Shown here in pieces: positions 51,060 through 63,409 of a DNA stretch of 64,000 nt; position 1 is the first letter of the stretch; each line of letters opens with the position of its first letter. The stretch spans positions 1,896,422 to 1,960,421 of the forward strand of contig NC_041691.1 in assembly GCF_900005765.1 (NCBI RefSeq), written 5' to 3'. Under the pieces are notes generated by a model. The model worked only from the letters and a program-made list of their open reading frames with translations, made no database searches and was not told the origin of the DNA. The position numbers and the translations under genes were made by a program. Origin of the DNA: Plasmodium relictum. Its lineage: Eukaryota > Apicomplexa > Aconoidasida > Haemosporida > Plasmodiidae.

Positions 51060-51193
51060 ACATATTAATTAGAGCGTTATGAATAAGTAAAATATTGAAT
51101 CAATATATTTTATTTATGTGATTATAGATTTTATATAAATAAGTTATTTATTTCATGCTATATATATCAGTAATATATATGTTATGTATATAT

Positions 51194-51746
51194 TGGTTAA
51201 TAAAATTAGTTATTAACCTTTTGTAGTACACCAAGATAGTTTACTAATTGTGTACGTACAGGTTAGCCATGCACTGACGCTAGTTAATAATAAAAAAAAA
51301 AAAAATAAAGTTATTTTTTTTGTTTGTTTATTTTTATTTTATATACATCTTTGTAATTAAAAAAAAAAAAATTAAATATATTTTTTTTTGTTGTCGAAAT
51401 TATTTTTTTTGTTATGTTATGTTATGTTTTAATTTTTGTGTTTTAAAAATTAAAATAAGAAATGTTAACTTATTAAAACTTAAGAGATAAAATAAATGTT
51501 TATGTATTATTCAATGTATATTTTGAAATAACATTGAATATAATAAAATTTTGACTTTATTAATTATTATAGTTTATCTGTATGTTTTTAATTAAAAGAA
51601 TAAGTAATTATTTGTAAGTAAAAACTCATTTATAATAATTAAAAAACTAATATATATATAAACGTATATTTAGTTATACAATGCTCTTTATTAATTTGTT
51701 TGTTTAATACTCTAGAAAAGTCATTGAACGGGTAATTAATAAATCA
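51194..51746 (+). repeat. Solo LTR, 553 bp
   Basis: TGGTTAATAAAATTAG start with a perfect 9-bp-arm palindrome (51195-51218) and AATTAATAAATCA end. Closely related to 55711-56343 and to the inverted copy at 63410-64000. It holds three TTATG units near 51411. Flanks TATAT and AATAT match at four of five bases. Confidence 0.75.
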
Positions 51747-52041
51747 AATATATAATAAATAATTTTATAATAAATGAAGTTACTAGAGTCGGTTTTATCT
51801 ATTATTTGTTAATTTGTTTGTTCAATACTTCAGCATATACACTAAATGGATAATTATTAAATTAATCATATAAAATTATGATATTATTTTGTTTATTACG
51901 TATTCTACATTTTAAACTATTGCATACTTTATTTGTATTATTAATATTATATGATGTATCATATATTATATTTGATAATTCATTGGTGCTATTATGAAAT
52001 TTTCTAATTCTTTTTTGGAATACATAGCAATTATTTTATAA
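51747..52041. other. LTR terminal fragment and spacer
   Basis: A second LTR terminal block (TTTGTTAATTTGTTTGTTC to ATTAAATTAATCA) lies at about 51806-51868. The remainder has no feature. Confidence 0.45.
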
Positions 52042-52624
52042 TTATAGGGTACTAGTTTTTAGTTCAGATATAGTATTTTGTAAATTAAATAATTCGTCTT
52101 GTAATGTGGTGTAATTATTTTGTAAATCGAAATTCATATTTTCTAAAATAGGATTATCATTATATAAATATTGATAAGTAGGTCTCAAAAGAACGATAGT
52201 ACTTTTTGTAGGAAAATTTACATTTCTTATGCTTTGTAAAATATTTTTTAAATATTCATCTATATCTTGTGAGATCAAGTCAATAATATGTAAATAAAAA
52301 TCCTCATTATGTGAATTGGATATATTACTTTTTGAACCATCAATATTATTTTGTATATCAGTTAATATAATACACATATTCATGGAAATTCTTTTTATAT
52401 TCATTGATAAATTTTCTAGACCATGTAATGATTAATTAAAAATATTTCTTTTTTTGTTTCAACTGTAGTAAAATTTTCATTTTCGTAATCAACAATACTA
52501 CTAAAATTGAAAATAAATGCACAAGTACATAAATAGATATCTAATATAAAAATTTGGAAGACAAAAAATTTGTTAAATATTGTATATTTTTTACTTAGTA
52601 GCTGCTCGTTGCCATCATTCAGCT
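52042..52624 (-). CDS. Partial subtelomeric membrane/exported protein gene, first exon not found
   Basis: Two adjacent minus-strand blocks. The first (52624-52502) encodes ELNDGNEQLLSKKYTIFNKF followed by a strong hydrophobic segment (FQIFILDIYLCTCAFIFN). A T-rich acceptor precedes it (TTTTACAAG|AGCTG) and no in-frame ATG is present, so an upstream exon is expected. The second (52415-52042) encodes an acidic helical domain ending with a coiled coil (LQNNYTTLQDELFNLQNTIS). They can be joined by an 86-base GT-AG intron (52501-52416) in phase 1; otherwise a frameshift separates them and it is a pseudogene. The layout of a hydrophobic anchor then a helical tail resembles avian Plasmodium subtelomeric fam proteins, but I cannot name the family. 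Confidence 0.45.
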
Positions 52625-52712
52625 CTTGTAAAATGATTGAAAAAAAAAATATATTATAATATTTATTTTTCACAAAAACTAGATATATAGATATATTATG
52701 TATACAATACAA

Positions 52713-55529
52713 GCCTTTTAGTCTTTGTATTAATTTTCAATGTTTAAGCTTAATTTATTAATAAAACTTTAAGTTTTTAGCTTTTCAAATTATTTAAAAA
52801 ATAAAAAATATCATTATATTAAGTGTGAATATGCCTTTAAATAATTATTTATTTAATTGTATACAGATAATTAACTAATTTTTCATATAAAAATAAGAAT
52901 ATTTAAATTGCTTTTAAATATTTCATATAAATAAGATTAAATGTTAAATTTTCTTATTTAATATTTTAAATTATAAGTTAACTCATAAAATATTTGAGAA
53001 ATAATAAATATTAAGTTAATTTTGTTCATTATAATAGCTTTGTGTATGTATAAGATTAAACAAACTTTGTAAAGAATAAAAATGAAATATAAAATATTTA
53101 GTTTATATCTAAAATTATCTTTAATATTATTTTATTGTTCATGTCTTTTATAGAAATAAAATATAGTTTTTTTTTGAAGAAATTAAAAAAAATTATATAA
53201 TCTATATTTCTATTCTTTAGCTTATTCTAAATATATATATTGATTACATTATTTTAAAATTACTTTATATAAAACTAGGAATTATCTTTTATCTTTAATA
53301 AGAAGCGCATGGAATGTAAACAATATAATATATAAAGTTTAAAATTATGTCATTGAAAAAGTGATATAACATAGAAATACTATTTGTATTAGTAAATTTA
53401 ATAATAAAAAAATAAAAAAAATAGCTTGTGTTATTTTCCCTTTTTTTAATATAAATAATTACTTTTTTTTAATTAAGCAAGCTTATATATAGTGCCATTG
53501 TCATATTTATAATTTTAAAGATATAATCATAAATATAATATTATAAAAAAAAAGTTAATAAAAAATAATTGTATACGTAGTAAACATACTTAATAATATA
53601 GTATAATATATTGAAAAATAAAACGACAAAAAAATGAAATATTAAACATTTTTAGAGTAATTAACTAATTCATTATACAAAAAAGACATATTATTATGAA
53701 AAATTTTAAAATTATATGAAAAAAAAATACGCTCATTAAATATTCTACTGAATTATTTCTATTAATTTATTTTGTTTTCAAATATAATTCTAGTTGTAGT
53801 ATGCTCGAATGTTAAATTGCTGATTATTGCTCCTGAGAGAAAAAGATTAATATCTCAATAAAATAAAATATGAATATTTATATAAAAGTCGAGATTCATT
53901 TGACCTTCATTTTAAAAATAATATGAAACATAATATGAGAAAATAAATAAAAGATTGTAAAAAAAAAAAACTACAATCTATAAATAGATATATGAAACAT
54001 CTTAATATGAGTTGTTTTGAATTTTTTACTAGTAATATAAAAGAAATAAAAATTAAAAAATGTATTTGCATGAAACTAAAAATTGTAAAACTATAAATGA
54101 TAAAAGATTTATCTAAAAATGATTTCTTGTAAGAGGATTATATTATTCTTAGGCTATTAATAAAGCAGGTTATAAATATCATTTAATATCTGTTTTTGAG
54201 ACATATAATTTAACATAATAAGAAAAAGAAATTCTTTGCTTTTTGAAAACATTTGTATAAATATTATAAATCAATATGTAAAATGCCATTCCTTTTGTTA
54301 ATTGTTTCTCAATTAAAACAGTTTACAGAAAAAAAAAATATTGTCCTAAAAATTAAATGACGGCAAATAATTTTTTTTTTAGATATATGAGTCTATAAAA
54401 ATAGGAAAATTATTTTTAAAGTAATTTATTTTATGTTATCATTATTTTTCTTTTCCACTCACATATAATTATATTATTCCCTTTTTATCATTTTTATCTT
54501 TAGAAAAATAGAGACATTAATACAATTTTAAAAAAATTCTTATAGCATGAATTAATCTGAAAATGGAATTAAAAATAACTTGTAAGAAACGCTCATAGAA
54601 GCATAAATCACCTATTTTGTTAAATGTGTTTGAATTTAATTAAAATATATTTTATTTAGCTTGTCACAACAAATCAATAAAAATAAAAAAAAGAGAAAAA
54701 TGTTTTTTAACACATTTTCTGACTTTTACATAATATATTTTTTGTTTGATGTACTAATTAAGGTATGAAAATACCGTTGACAAAGGTAAAATAAAATGAA
54801 TAATGAATTTTTTTAATGCTTCATATGTAATTAACATATAGAATTATGGTATTATTAAAAAAACTAATTTTTTTTGATGATATGAAATATTTAAAATTTT
54901 GTATCATATAAGTGCTCCATGTTGAAGTATGAATAATTATGATAATTAAACAATGAATTAAACTTTTCATTGAATATACCATATAAACTCCAAACTTGAA
55001 ATTTAATTGAGTGTTCGAAAAGCTCAAATCGTATGAAAATTAAAACTTGTACGGGATTGTAACCTTTTCACTTTTCGAAAGTGTTTAAAGGGAAAATACA
55101 TATTTTTCTTAGTATTTATACATATATTTATGTATGTTTTTATATTTTCTTTACGATTATTTTGTGACCTTTATTTACAAAATAATTATTACAGTTTGTA
55201 AGGGTACATTTTGTTATTGAAANTTGAAATATATGCACAATGAAAAATGTTTATAGCAAAGAAAAGAAAGCTTTTTCAAAGAAAAAGTATATTTTATTAA
55301 TTAAATAAATATATATAAAATGTTACAAAAATGTTATACGAGAATACATTTTTATTATACATGATATGTTTATGTTTTTATTTAAGAGTTTTGTTATATG
55401 TTGTATATATATCTAATGCTTAAAGAATAATATACTTAAATAATTTGACTTCATTAAATTTCAATGTAACTTCAAAATTTTAATTATTCTAATTAAAAGA
55501 AAATCAGTAGATCTTTATCTACATTCTCT
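52713..55529. other. Non-coding region with one ambiguous base
   Basis: No gene recognised in about 2.8 kb. A single N occurs at 55223. The 68-codon minus frame at 54821-55027 has no recognisable feature. Confidence 0.45.
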
Positions 55530-55594
55530 TTATTAACTTGTTTCTTTAATACTCTAGCAAAGTCATTCAAGGGGCAATTAATAAATCAAGTATT
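55530..55594 (+). repeat. LTR 3'-terminal block
   Basis: CTCTTTATTAACTTG to CAATTAATAAATCA, the end of a plus LTR whose start was not found. It is followed at once by AGTATTGAACAAAC, the inner part of a minus-strand LTR end. Confidence 0.6.
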
Positions 55595-55670
55595 GAACAA
55601 ACTAATTAATGGAAAGCATGCAGATATGCTTCTACTGATTTTATTTATTATAAGAATGTATATATGATAC

Positions 55671-56903
55671 TGATATATTAATTTGCTTTTCTTTTACCTT
55701 AATAAAGTATTGGTTAATAAAATTTGTTATTAACCTTTTGTAGTACATTAAACTAGTTTACTACTTGTGTATGCACAAGTTAGACATTCACTGACGCTAG
55801 TTAAAAAAAAAAAAAAATAAAGTTATTTTTTTTTGTTTGTTTATTTATAAATATATACATCTTTGTAATTAAAAAAAAAAAATATATTTTTTTTTTGAAG
55901 AGAAGAAATTTTTTTTCGTTGTGTTTTTTTTTATTTTTGTGTTTTAAAAATTAAATAAGAATTAATGTTTACTTATTAAAACTTAAGAGATAAAAGAATT
56001 ATGCTTGTGCAATATTCAATGTATATTTTGAAGTAACATTGAATAAAATAAAGTTTTGACTTTATTAATTGTTATAGTTTGTCTGTATGTTTTTAATTAA
56101 AAGAATAAGTAATTCTTTGTAAATAAAAACTCATTTATAATAGTTAATAGTTAATAGGTCCATTAAAACAGGCAGTAAAATTTAACTCAGATTAAATAAT
56201 ATGCATCATAAGAAAACTATATATATATATAATAAAAACGAATATATATATATATATAAACGTATACTTAGTTATACATGCTCTTTATTAATTTTTTTGT
56301 TTAATATTCTAGCACACTCATTAAGCAGGCAATTAATAAATCAGGTATTGAATAAATAAATCAATAAATGGTAAGTATGAATAATTAAAATTTTCTAATT
56401 GAGTTTTATCACTTTTTAAAGACATAAGTGAAAACCTTAATCTTTGATTGGAGTTTAATTAATTAAAAGTTTATTTACATAAAATAAAAAAAAAAATATA
56501 ACTATAATAATCTTTTACTTTAACAAAAATATTAGATTATTAATGAAATACTTTCTCCTTTAATATTTTATTGTGCTTCCATATAATACATTGTATAAAA
56601 AAGTAACTCAATACTCCTGTAACAGTCACATTTTAACTTAAAAATATCACTAAGCACTTTTTTTACATATTGAATATATAATTGTTTAAAATCTATTAAA
56701 AAAAATCTTAAAAAATTTATATCTCCAATGATCAAAAAAAAATAATATATATATTAAAAAAAATTATCTTTAACATGAGCTATGTAGGGGTACATTTTTT
56801 TCTATACGATTATATGACACTCAATGTATCATTAATTAATGCTCTAGTATAAGTACACTCAAGTTCAGTATATATAAAAGAGGTTAATAACTTTTATTAG
56901 CTA
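55671..56903 (-). repeat. Minus-strand LTR split by a nested plus LTR
   Basis: The outer LTR begins TGATATATTAATTTGC (55671-55710) and resumes at 56344 with GGTATTGAATAAATAAATC. It runs to a start palindrome (GGTTAATAA...TTATTAG, 56882-56903). Rejoined it is about 600 bases, the usual LTR length. The insertion carries an AGTAT/GGTAT target duplication. Confidence 0.65.
55711..56343 (+). repeat. Nested solo LTR, 633 bp
   Basis: TGGTTAATAAAATTTG start with a perfect 9-bp-arm palindrome (55712-55735) and AATTAATAAATCA end. It shares long stretches with 51194-51746 (for example CACTGACGCTAGTTAA, then the A-run and AATAAAGTTATTT). Confidence 0.8.
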
Positions 56904-57379
56904 GATACTAAAACGTAAATTTTATACATATAATTTACATAACTGAGCAATTATTATTTCAGAAGCATTTATATACATAAATAAGAAATATACCTTTATT
57001 TTTTATTAAAAATTTAAGTTCTCATTAAAATTATTGATTATGTAATAGTTAATTAAAACAAAAAAAATAAATTTTAATTATAGTTATTAACAGTATTTAG
57101 AAACAATATTTAGAAAATACATAAAAATTAAATATTAACAAAAACAAAATCCTTTTTGTTTTTCATTATAAAATTCGGATTTAATTTTTATTGTTTAAAA
57201 ATTAATTTGATTTGATAATAAAAATTTTATAAAAACATTCCTATTAAATCTTTCCTGAATTTACAGTAAAAAAAGAAATAAATATTTTTTTTTTTAAACA
57301 AGTACATTATTAAGTTGCTATTTTCCGTGTAAACCATTAACATTATAATATAAAAGGTTAATATATTTTATTAATCAAT
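56904..57379 (-). repeat. LTR, minus orientation, 3' end missing
   Basis: The start palindrome lies at 57356-57379 and the interior is collinear with 50290-50706 (shared AAATTATAGTTATTAA, ATTAAATATT). It lacks the terminal block, which appears cut off by the neighbouring LTR. Confidence 0.5.
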
Positions 57380-57551
57380 GGAAAAGGATTGATGGTGATA
57401 TATACTTAAATTGTCTTTTAATAATTGAAGTGAATTCATAAATAAGAAAACTTAAACGTGCTCAAGAATATAGTTGAAGTTCAAAAACTTTATTAATTCA
57501 TAATTTTAAATTGTGCTGAAATCAAGAAAGTTTACATATATAACGAATAAA

Positions 57552-58051
57552 TAGTCAACAAAAAATATTATTGATCTTTTTGAAGTTTTAATATGATAAA
57601 AAAAAAGATTACATAAAATTTGCTAGTATATTTCTAAATAAATGGTATTATTCCTCTATTTTAGATAATATTAAAAGACATTGAATGACATAATTTCCCC
57701 TATACAATATAGGTAAATGAGTAGTACCATAAAAATATTCTATACTGTATTTAAAAATAACATTCAATAAATGATTTCTTTTATTTATGTAACTTATGTG
57801 ATTTATAAAATATTTTATTTATAGTTAATTTTTTTTTAGAAAAAATTTATTGATGCTTTTTTTTTTTTTTGACTTCTTATGATCGACCTAAATTTTCTTT
57901 AAAATAGACTAATAGTCAATATAAATACTATTAATAAAATGGAATTAATGAACATTTTTAGACAAGATCAGCTATTACAAAATGTTCTTTATTAATTCTA
58001 GTTTTTAAAATATATTGAAAGTATTCCAACGACCAATTAATAATAAATCAT
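57552..58051 (+). repeat. LTR, about 500 bp
   Basis: Starts TAGTCAACAAAAAATATT with a CTTTTTGAAGTTTTA block matching 49783 and 59801. Ends with the terminal block TTCTTTATTAATTCTAG to AATTAATAATAAATCA. Confidence 0.55.
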
Positions 58052-58556
58052 GTATGAAAAATATTTGAAAGGTACATATAAAAAGATGTATATATAATGA
58101 TACGTATAACAAAATTTTGTTTATAATGATAAGTATACAGAGATACATATATAAATAAATGTTTACAAAGATATTCATAATAAAACAATTATAACAGAAT
58201 GTATATAAATTTTAGAAAAAAAATTAAATATTTTTTTTTTATGAATTTATATATATATTTGTTAAAAAAAAAAATGAATTAATAATTTTTTTATAATTTG
58301 ATGTATGAATAATTTAATTTTAAAAACAAGAGATAATAGTCTGTAACAAAAACTATTGAAAAACGTGATTAAAAAAATAAGACATAAAATAATTTTTTTT
58401 ATTTTATATTATATAGATAATTGTATAAAAAGTATATAATTATTTACAGTAAGGATCTTTATGATAAGTAAATTAGTGGTGATTTTTTTATATGATCTTT
58501 CTTAGTTTGACTGTTTAAAATCTACAGTAGTATTCAAACGGCCGATCAATAAATCA
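58052..58556 (+). repeat. LTR fragment with AAGATA/GTATA array
   Basis: Carries the array (58075-58190) and a terminal block ending GATCAATAAATCA (58485-58556). The 5' start is missing. Confidence 0.5.
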
Positions 58557-59800
58557 CCCTGGTAAATTATGAGCGATAAGAAATACAATTTGAAATACTT
58601 GTATTACATTTATTAATTAAACTATTTCCTCTATTATTTTATTTATTAATATTGCTCTTTTCTTCTTTATTTCTAATATAAACTTACAAATTTTTTAATA
58701 TTAGATATCTTGTATTATGTTGTTCTTTGCTATCATTAATATTCTAGATAAATTTAAGAAAAGAAAATGATATATATATAAAACATTAATTAAATTAATT
58801 TCCCTAGATATTACATAAAATATATACTATCTTATGATCCATTCAAAATAAGATTACCTAAAATTAGAAGAAAATTATTTCCTTCTTAGTTTATTCATTA
58901 AGTTCCTTAAACTGGATTATTGTTTTTCACCTTGACCATATAAATAATTCTTAAAAACATGGAGAATGTAATATACATGTATATAATCCTTATTTAAAAT
59001 AAAAAATTAATTTTATTTATAAAAATTTCAAAAATATGTATTCTCTTTTAAGGTAAATGATATTTTGATTTTTTTTGATATTCTTATAATATTTATATGG
59101 TAACTGATATGAAAAAATATAAAGAAAAAAGTGATAAATAAAATTTATTTTGTATCTTTCACTAAATATAAGAGAAAAAGAAAAATAAACAAATACAGTG
59201 GTTTCTATATAACAAAAAGAAATTTTATTTTTATTATTTATATTTAATAAAATTTATTTTCTTTGTATTTGAGACTACTAAAAATGAATTAAAAATTTGT
59301 TTATATATTACTTTTCCAAAATTGTACATCATATTATTGCATAAATATATTTTATATTCTATATATATATGAATGTAAGCATATTAATATTAAAAATTAC
59401 CAGAAAACGCCAACATAAACTAAATTTATATTGCATATATTTTTTTTTTTTAATTAAATACCTTTTTTTTATGTATATTAATATAAAATATCAAATATTT
59501 GAATAAAAATGAATAATTTTTTAAAATTGTTCATTAAAAAGTAAATTTATATGGTAAATAAAAAAGTGAATTTTGTTATCCACATATGTAAAATAAACTT
59601 ATTTAGTCATGTTTAAAATGTTTTTCATCATAATAAAAGAACCACAATATAAAAAAAATTATTTATTTTATGCTTATATATCCGTAAGCTTAATTTTTGG
59701 TTCATATTTTATAGTGATTTAATTTTTAAGTGTTATGAATTTTCTTTTACAAAAATAAGAAAAATTATGACTCAATTCATTTGTTCAAAAATTCGTTCAT
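58557..59800. other. Non-coding spacer
   Basis: 1.2 kb of AT-rich sequence between LTRs with no recognised gene. Confidence 0.45.
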
Positions 59801-60416
59801 TGGTCAATAAAAGATTTTATTTACCTTTTTGAACTTTTATATAAAGAAAAAGATTACATATAAAAGTTGTTAGTACATGCAAGACATTCGAAAGATATAT
59901 TTATAAAAATATGTATATGAAGATACGCATAACAGGATTTTGTATATAAAGATTCGTATCTAAAGTTTGCACAAATATTCACAATGAAATAATTATAGCA
60001 AAAATATGTGTGTATTAATTATTTTTTTTATTTGAAAAAAATAAAATTTTAATTTTTTTTTTATAATTTTTTTAATATATTTTTTTTTATGTGTGAATGA
60101 CATACTTCATACAAATGAATTATTTTATGTTAAGAAATTATTTTATGTGAATGATTTATTTTATGTAAATAACTTATTTTATATAAATGATTAAAACTTA
60201 TAGGTAAATAAAAATAAACTGAATAAAAAATATTGAAAAACATGATTAAAATAATATAAGATAAATTTGTTTTATTTTATATTATATAGATGATTATATC
60301 AAGAGTATATTATTAAGTGACTTTATTACATCTATTAGAAATTTCTCTACATTCTCTTTATTAATTTGACTGTTTAAAATACTGTAAACATATTCAAACT
60401 ATAAATAAATAAATCA
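59801..60416 (+). repeat. Solo LTR, 616 bp
   Basis: TGGTCAATAAAAGATTTT start, array of AAGATA/GTATA units (59890-59970), and terminal block ending AATAAATCA. Flanks TTCAT and TTTAT match at four of five bases. Same subfamily as the LTR at 17673. Confidence 0.7.
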
Positions 60417-62464
60417 TTTATACAATTTATAAAATTTATACAGTTCAACCATATAATTTTAAAACACATGTTTCATATGGCCTCTAAGGAATTGTGCAAA
60501 ATAATATAAATTGTTTGCCATTTATAATTCGAAAAAAAATTGCAATGTAGATAATTTTTAGATATAAAATATTACAATTTCCTATTATTAATTATGTAGT
60601 CGACATATATGACTAATATATATATTTATATATTATTCATGTAAAAAGCAATTAATTATATCTTATGTTTCTTTAATTTTAATAAAATTCCTATTTGTAA
60701 TTCTATAAGAATAAACCTCGATACTTGATTTATACTTTTTTTAATATAAAGAAAAATAAACCGTCTTAAAAAAAAAATAAATTTTGTTTTACTTTAAAAT
60801 AAACTTGCCATATATTTTAATAAAAATGAATGACAACATGAAGCATATTAAAAAGAATAAAGGATATTCAGATATTTAAAGAATCATAAATATAAAATTT
60901 TCATTTCTTAAAATTAATTACTATATCAACTAATATAAATGAAGCAATATATTGAGAAAAATACTTAAAGTTTTTAATGCATAAAAACTTGAAATATCCT
61001 GCATGATACATAATATGTAAACCTTTAATGCATATGCATGCATAATAATCACTATTAATAAATCTATTATTATTATTGACTTGATTAATTTCATAAAAAT
61101 ATCGTGTATAAAAATGATCATTATTTTTTATTCTACGTAGATATATTTTTATTATTAGCTCAAGGTAGTTTTTTTTCCTAGTTATTTACGAGAAAATAGG
61201 AATGTATACAAAAAATCTGTCACTTTTTCGTTTCTTAATATTATAGAAATACAATCAATCAATGCTTTAATATCGATATAAAAAATATAATTATTAATGT
61301 TATATAAAAATATACTTAATATTATTAATAATTTTCGTTATAGTTGCCACTGTCATAACTTAAATTATGTAATCTTCATTTTTATTTTTATTTCCATAAA
61401 TTACTATCTATTTATAAAAAAAATTATAAATGATTTCTTGTGATCATACTATTCATTTATAATATAATCGTTACTAATTTTTATTATCGTATCTTAATTA
61501 TATTACTTTATCCAAATAATATTAGTTAAATTAATATAATTAGTTTTGTATAATATTATTTTCTCTTCTGTTTTTTCATATGAAAATTCAATTTTAATTG
61601 CCATATTTTTATAATTGTGAAATATAATTTTTCAAAATATGTAAAATCTTTATTATTATTCCTTTTACCTATTTCTACTATAACATTAAATTTAGTTATA
61701 AAGATTAAATTTATTAACATTTATTTATAAAAAAAATTCTACAAAAAAAAAAATTTCATTTTTGTTATAAATTTTTTTTTTATCATCATATCTTTCTTAG
61801 TATTATGATTGTTTTAAATAATTATTGATACATATAAATCATATAAATATGAAAACGTGATTATCTTTAATTTTATAAAGGTCGTAAATTATTATAAACA
61901 CTTAAATTTTGTTTCTTCTTTTAGTATTTTAGTCATTTAAAATAAAGCATCATAGAAAATCGCAATTATTTTCATATTTAAAAAAAAAATATATATTACT
62001 TAGTAAATACATATATTTAATCTTTTATTAATTTTTCAAAATAAAAAAAAATCAAAAAATTAGTGTTTATGGCTTTTTTTTTTTTTATATCATATTAATT
62101 TTCATATGAATCTAGTTATAAAAAATTTTAAAAAAATAAATATTTTTTCTCATTAATCATTCATATATATTTAGCTAATTAGAATTATATATATATATAT
62201 ATATATTGTAAAAAATAAAGAAAAATAAATTATTCAAATGAATAAATTGATATTTGAAAACAGTATTCTTTAATTTCTTTATTCATATAAACTTAAAAAT
62301 ATTAATTTCATATGAAATAAATGCAATATCGTTATTTATATTTATTAGCATTAATAAATGAATTTTTATGAAAAAAATTGCTATAAATTCGGGAATATAT
62401 ATACAATAGAAGTAAAAAATTTTATACAGCAGGAAATTTACTTGATAATTTTAGTAAACAAAAA
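60417..62464. other. Non-coding spacer upstream of a small membrane protein
   Basis: No gene. One TGCATGCA word at 61035-61042, 1.4 kb from the next start. Confidence 0.45.
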
Positions 62465-62907
62465 ATGAGTAGTAGTCAAGGGCTCTATTGTACATATAAT
62501 GCTACAAAAGATAATTATGCATGCTATTATCATAAGAATGGACTTGAAAGAATTATTTATCTTGATAGAAAAACTGGGAAATTTATTGATCCTTTTATTA
62601 GAAGCTTAGATATATTAACTAAATGTCTTATTGCTCTTGCTATTTTATTATTTATTGCGTTAGCAGTTTTAATATTTGTAACATAAAATGACTCAATATA
62701 TTATTTTTTTTTTTTTTTTGATTGTATATTTAAATGATAATTTCATTAATGTATAAACAACTTATTTCATGTTAAAAAAATTTATCTATAATATAGGTGA
62801 ATATGAGGAGTAATAATTTATTACAAGAAGAAATGTCGATAGATTCAGGATTTTTTGAAGCTGATATTGAAGGTTTGGGTGAAGAGGAAGAAGAAGAGGA
62901 ACTATAA
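62465..62907 (+). CDS. Two-exon small membrane protein with acidic tail, unrecognised
   Basis: Exon 1 (62465-62677) and exon 2 (62797-62907) join in phase 0 across a GT-AG intron (ATATTT|GTAACA ... ATATAG|GTGAAT), giving 107 residues. The first 48 residues have no signal peptide and three Cys (C9, C19 and the next just after). A single strong membrane helix lies at about 49-72 (TKCLIALAILLFIALAVLIF). Exon 2 adds a 35-residue tail with DSGFFEADIEGLG and a run of seven Glu. The orientation would be type II or III (N-out/C-in), inferred. The exon break right after the membrane helix recalls Plasmodium surface families in which the cytoplasmic tail is a separate exon, but I recognise no family. 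Exon 1 alone would also end at a TAA nine bases into the intron. Confidence 0.6.
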
Positions 62908-63211
62908 GAGCAAATTGATTAATAAAGAATGTTATTGGATTTTTGGAACCTTTAATAAGATATATTAGAATACAGCTGAAATATGCGCACGTGAAGTATT
63001 TCAGGAAAATATGTATGTTTTAATGAGTACATTGTAATAAATATACTTGAGTATATGCAGTAAAAAAAATATAATGTAATTTTTTTGAGGAAAGGAATAA
63101 TTATTACATAAAGGTATAAATAATAACATATATTAAATAATGAATTGATGAAAAAGTACAAAAACATAGTAAGAAATTTTATATAAATTTTTTTTTTATT
63201 TTATAATATAT
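62908..63211. other. Spacer with a weak LTR-terminal trace
   Basis: Just after the stop, AAATTGATTAATAAAGAATG resembles the minus-strand LTR terminal block. Otherwise there is no feature. Confidence 0.35.
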
Positions 63212-63409
63212 AGTTTTTTATTAATTGCTTGTTTAATGACTTTCCTAGAATATTAAACAAATAAGTTAATAAATAGTATACATAACTAAATACACTGAAA
63301 TTTAGTGTATATACCTATTCTTATTCTATACATAGAAATATTTATCATATATAACATTTAATTTGAACGAAGAATTTCTATATTGTTTAACAGACATATA
63401 TTTACTTTG
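63212..63409 (-). repeat. LTR 3'-terminal fragment, minus orientation
   Basis: TTTTTATTAATTGCTTGTTT, then GACTTTCCTAGAATATTAAAC: a minus LTR end truncated by the next LTR. Confidence 0.55.

Noticed and set aside
54821-55027. 68-codon minus frame
   Set aside because: No signal peptide, motif or splice context; base composition as in the surrounding spacer.
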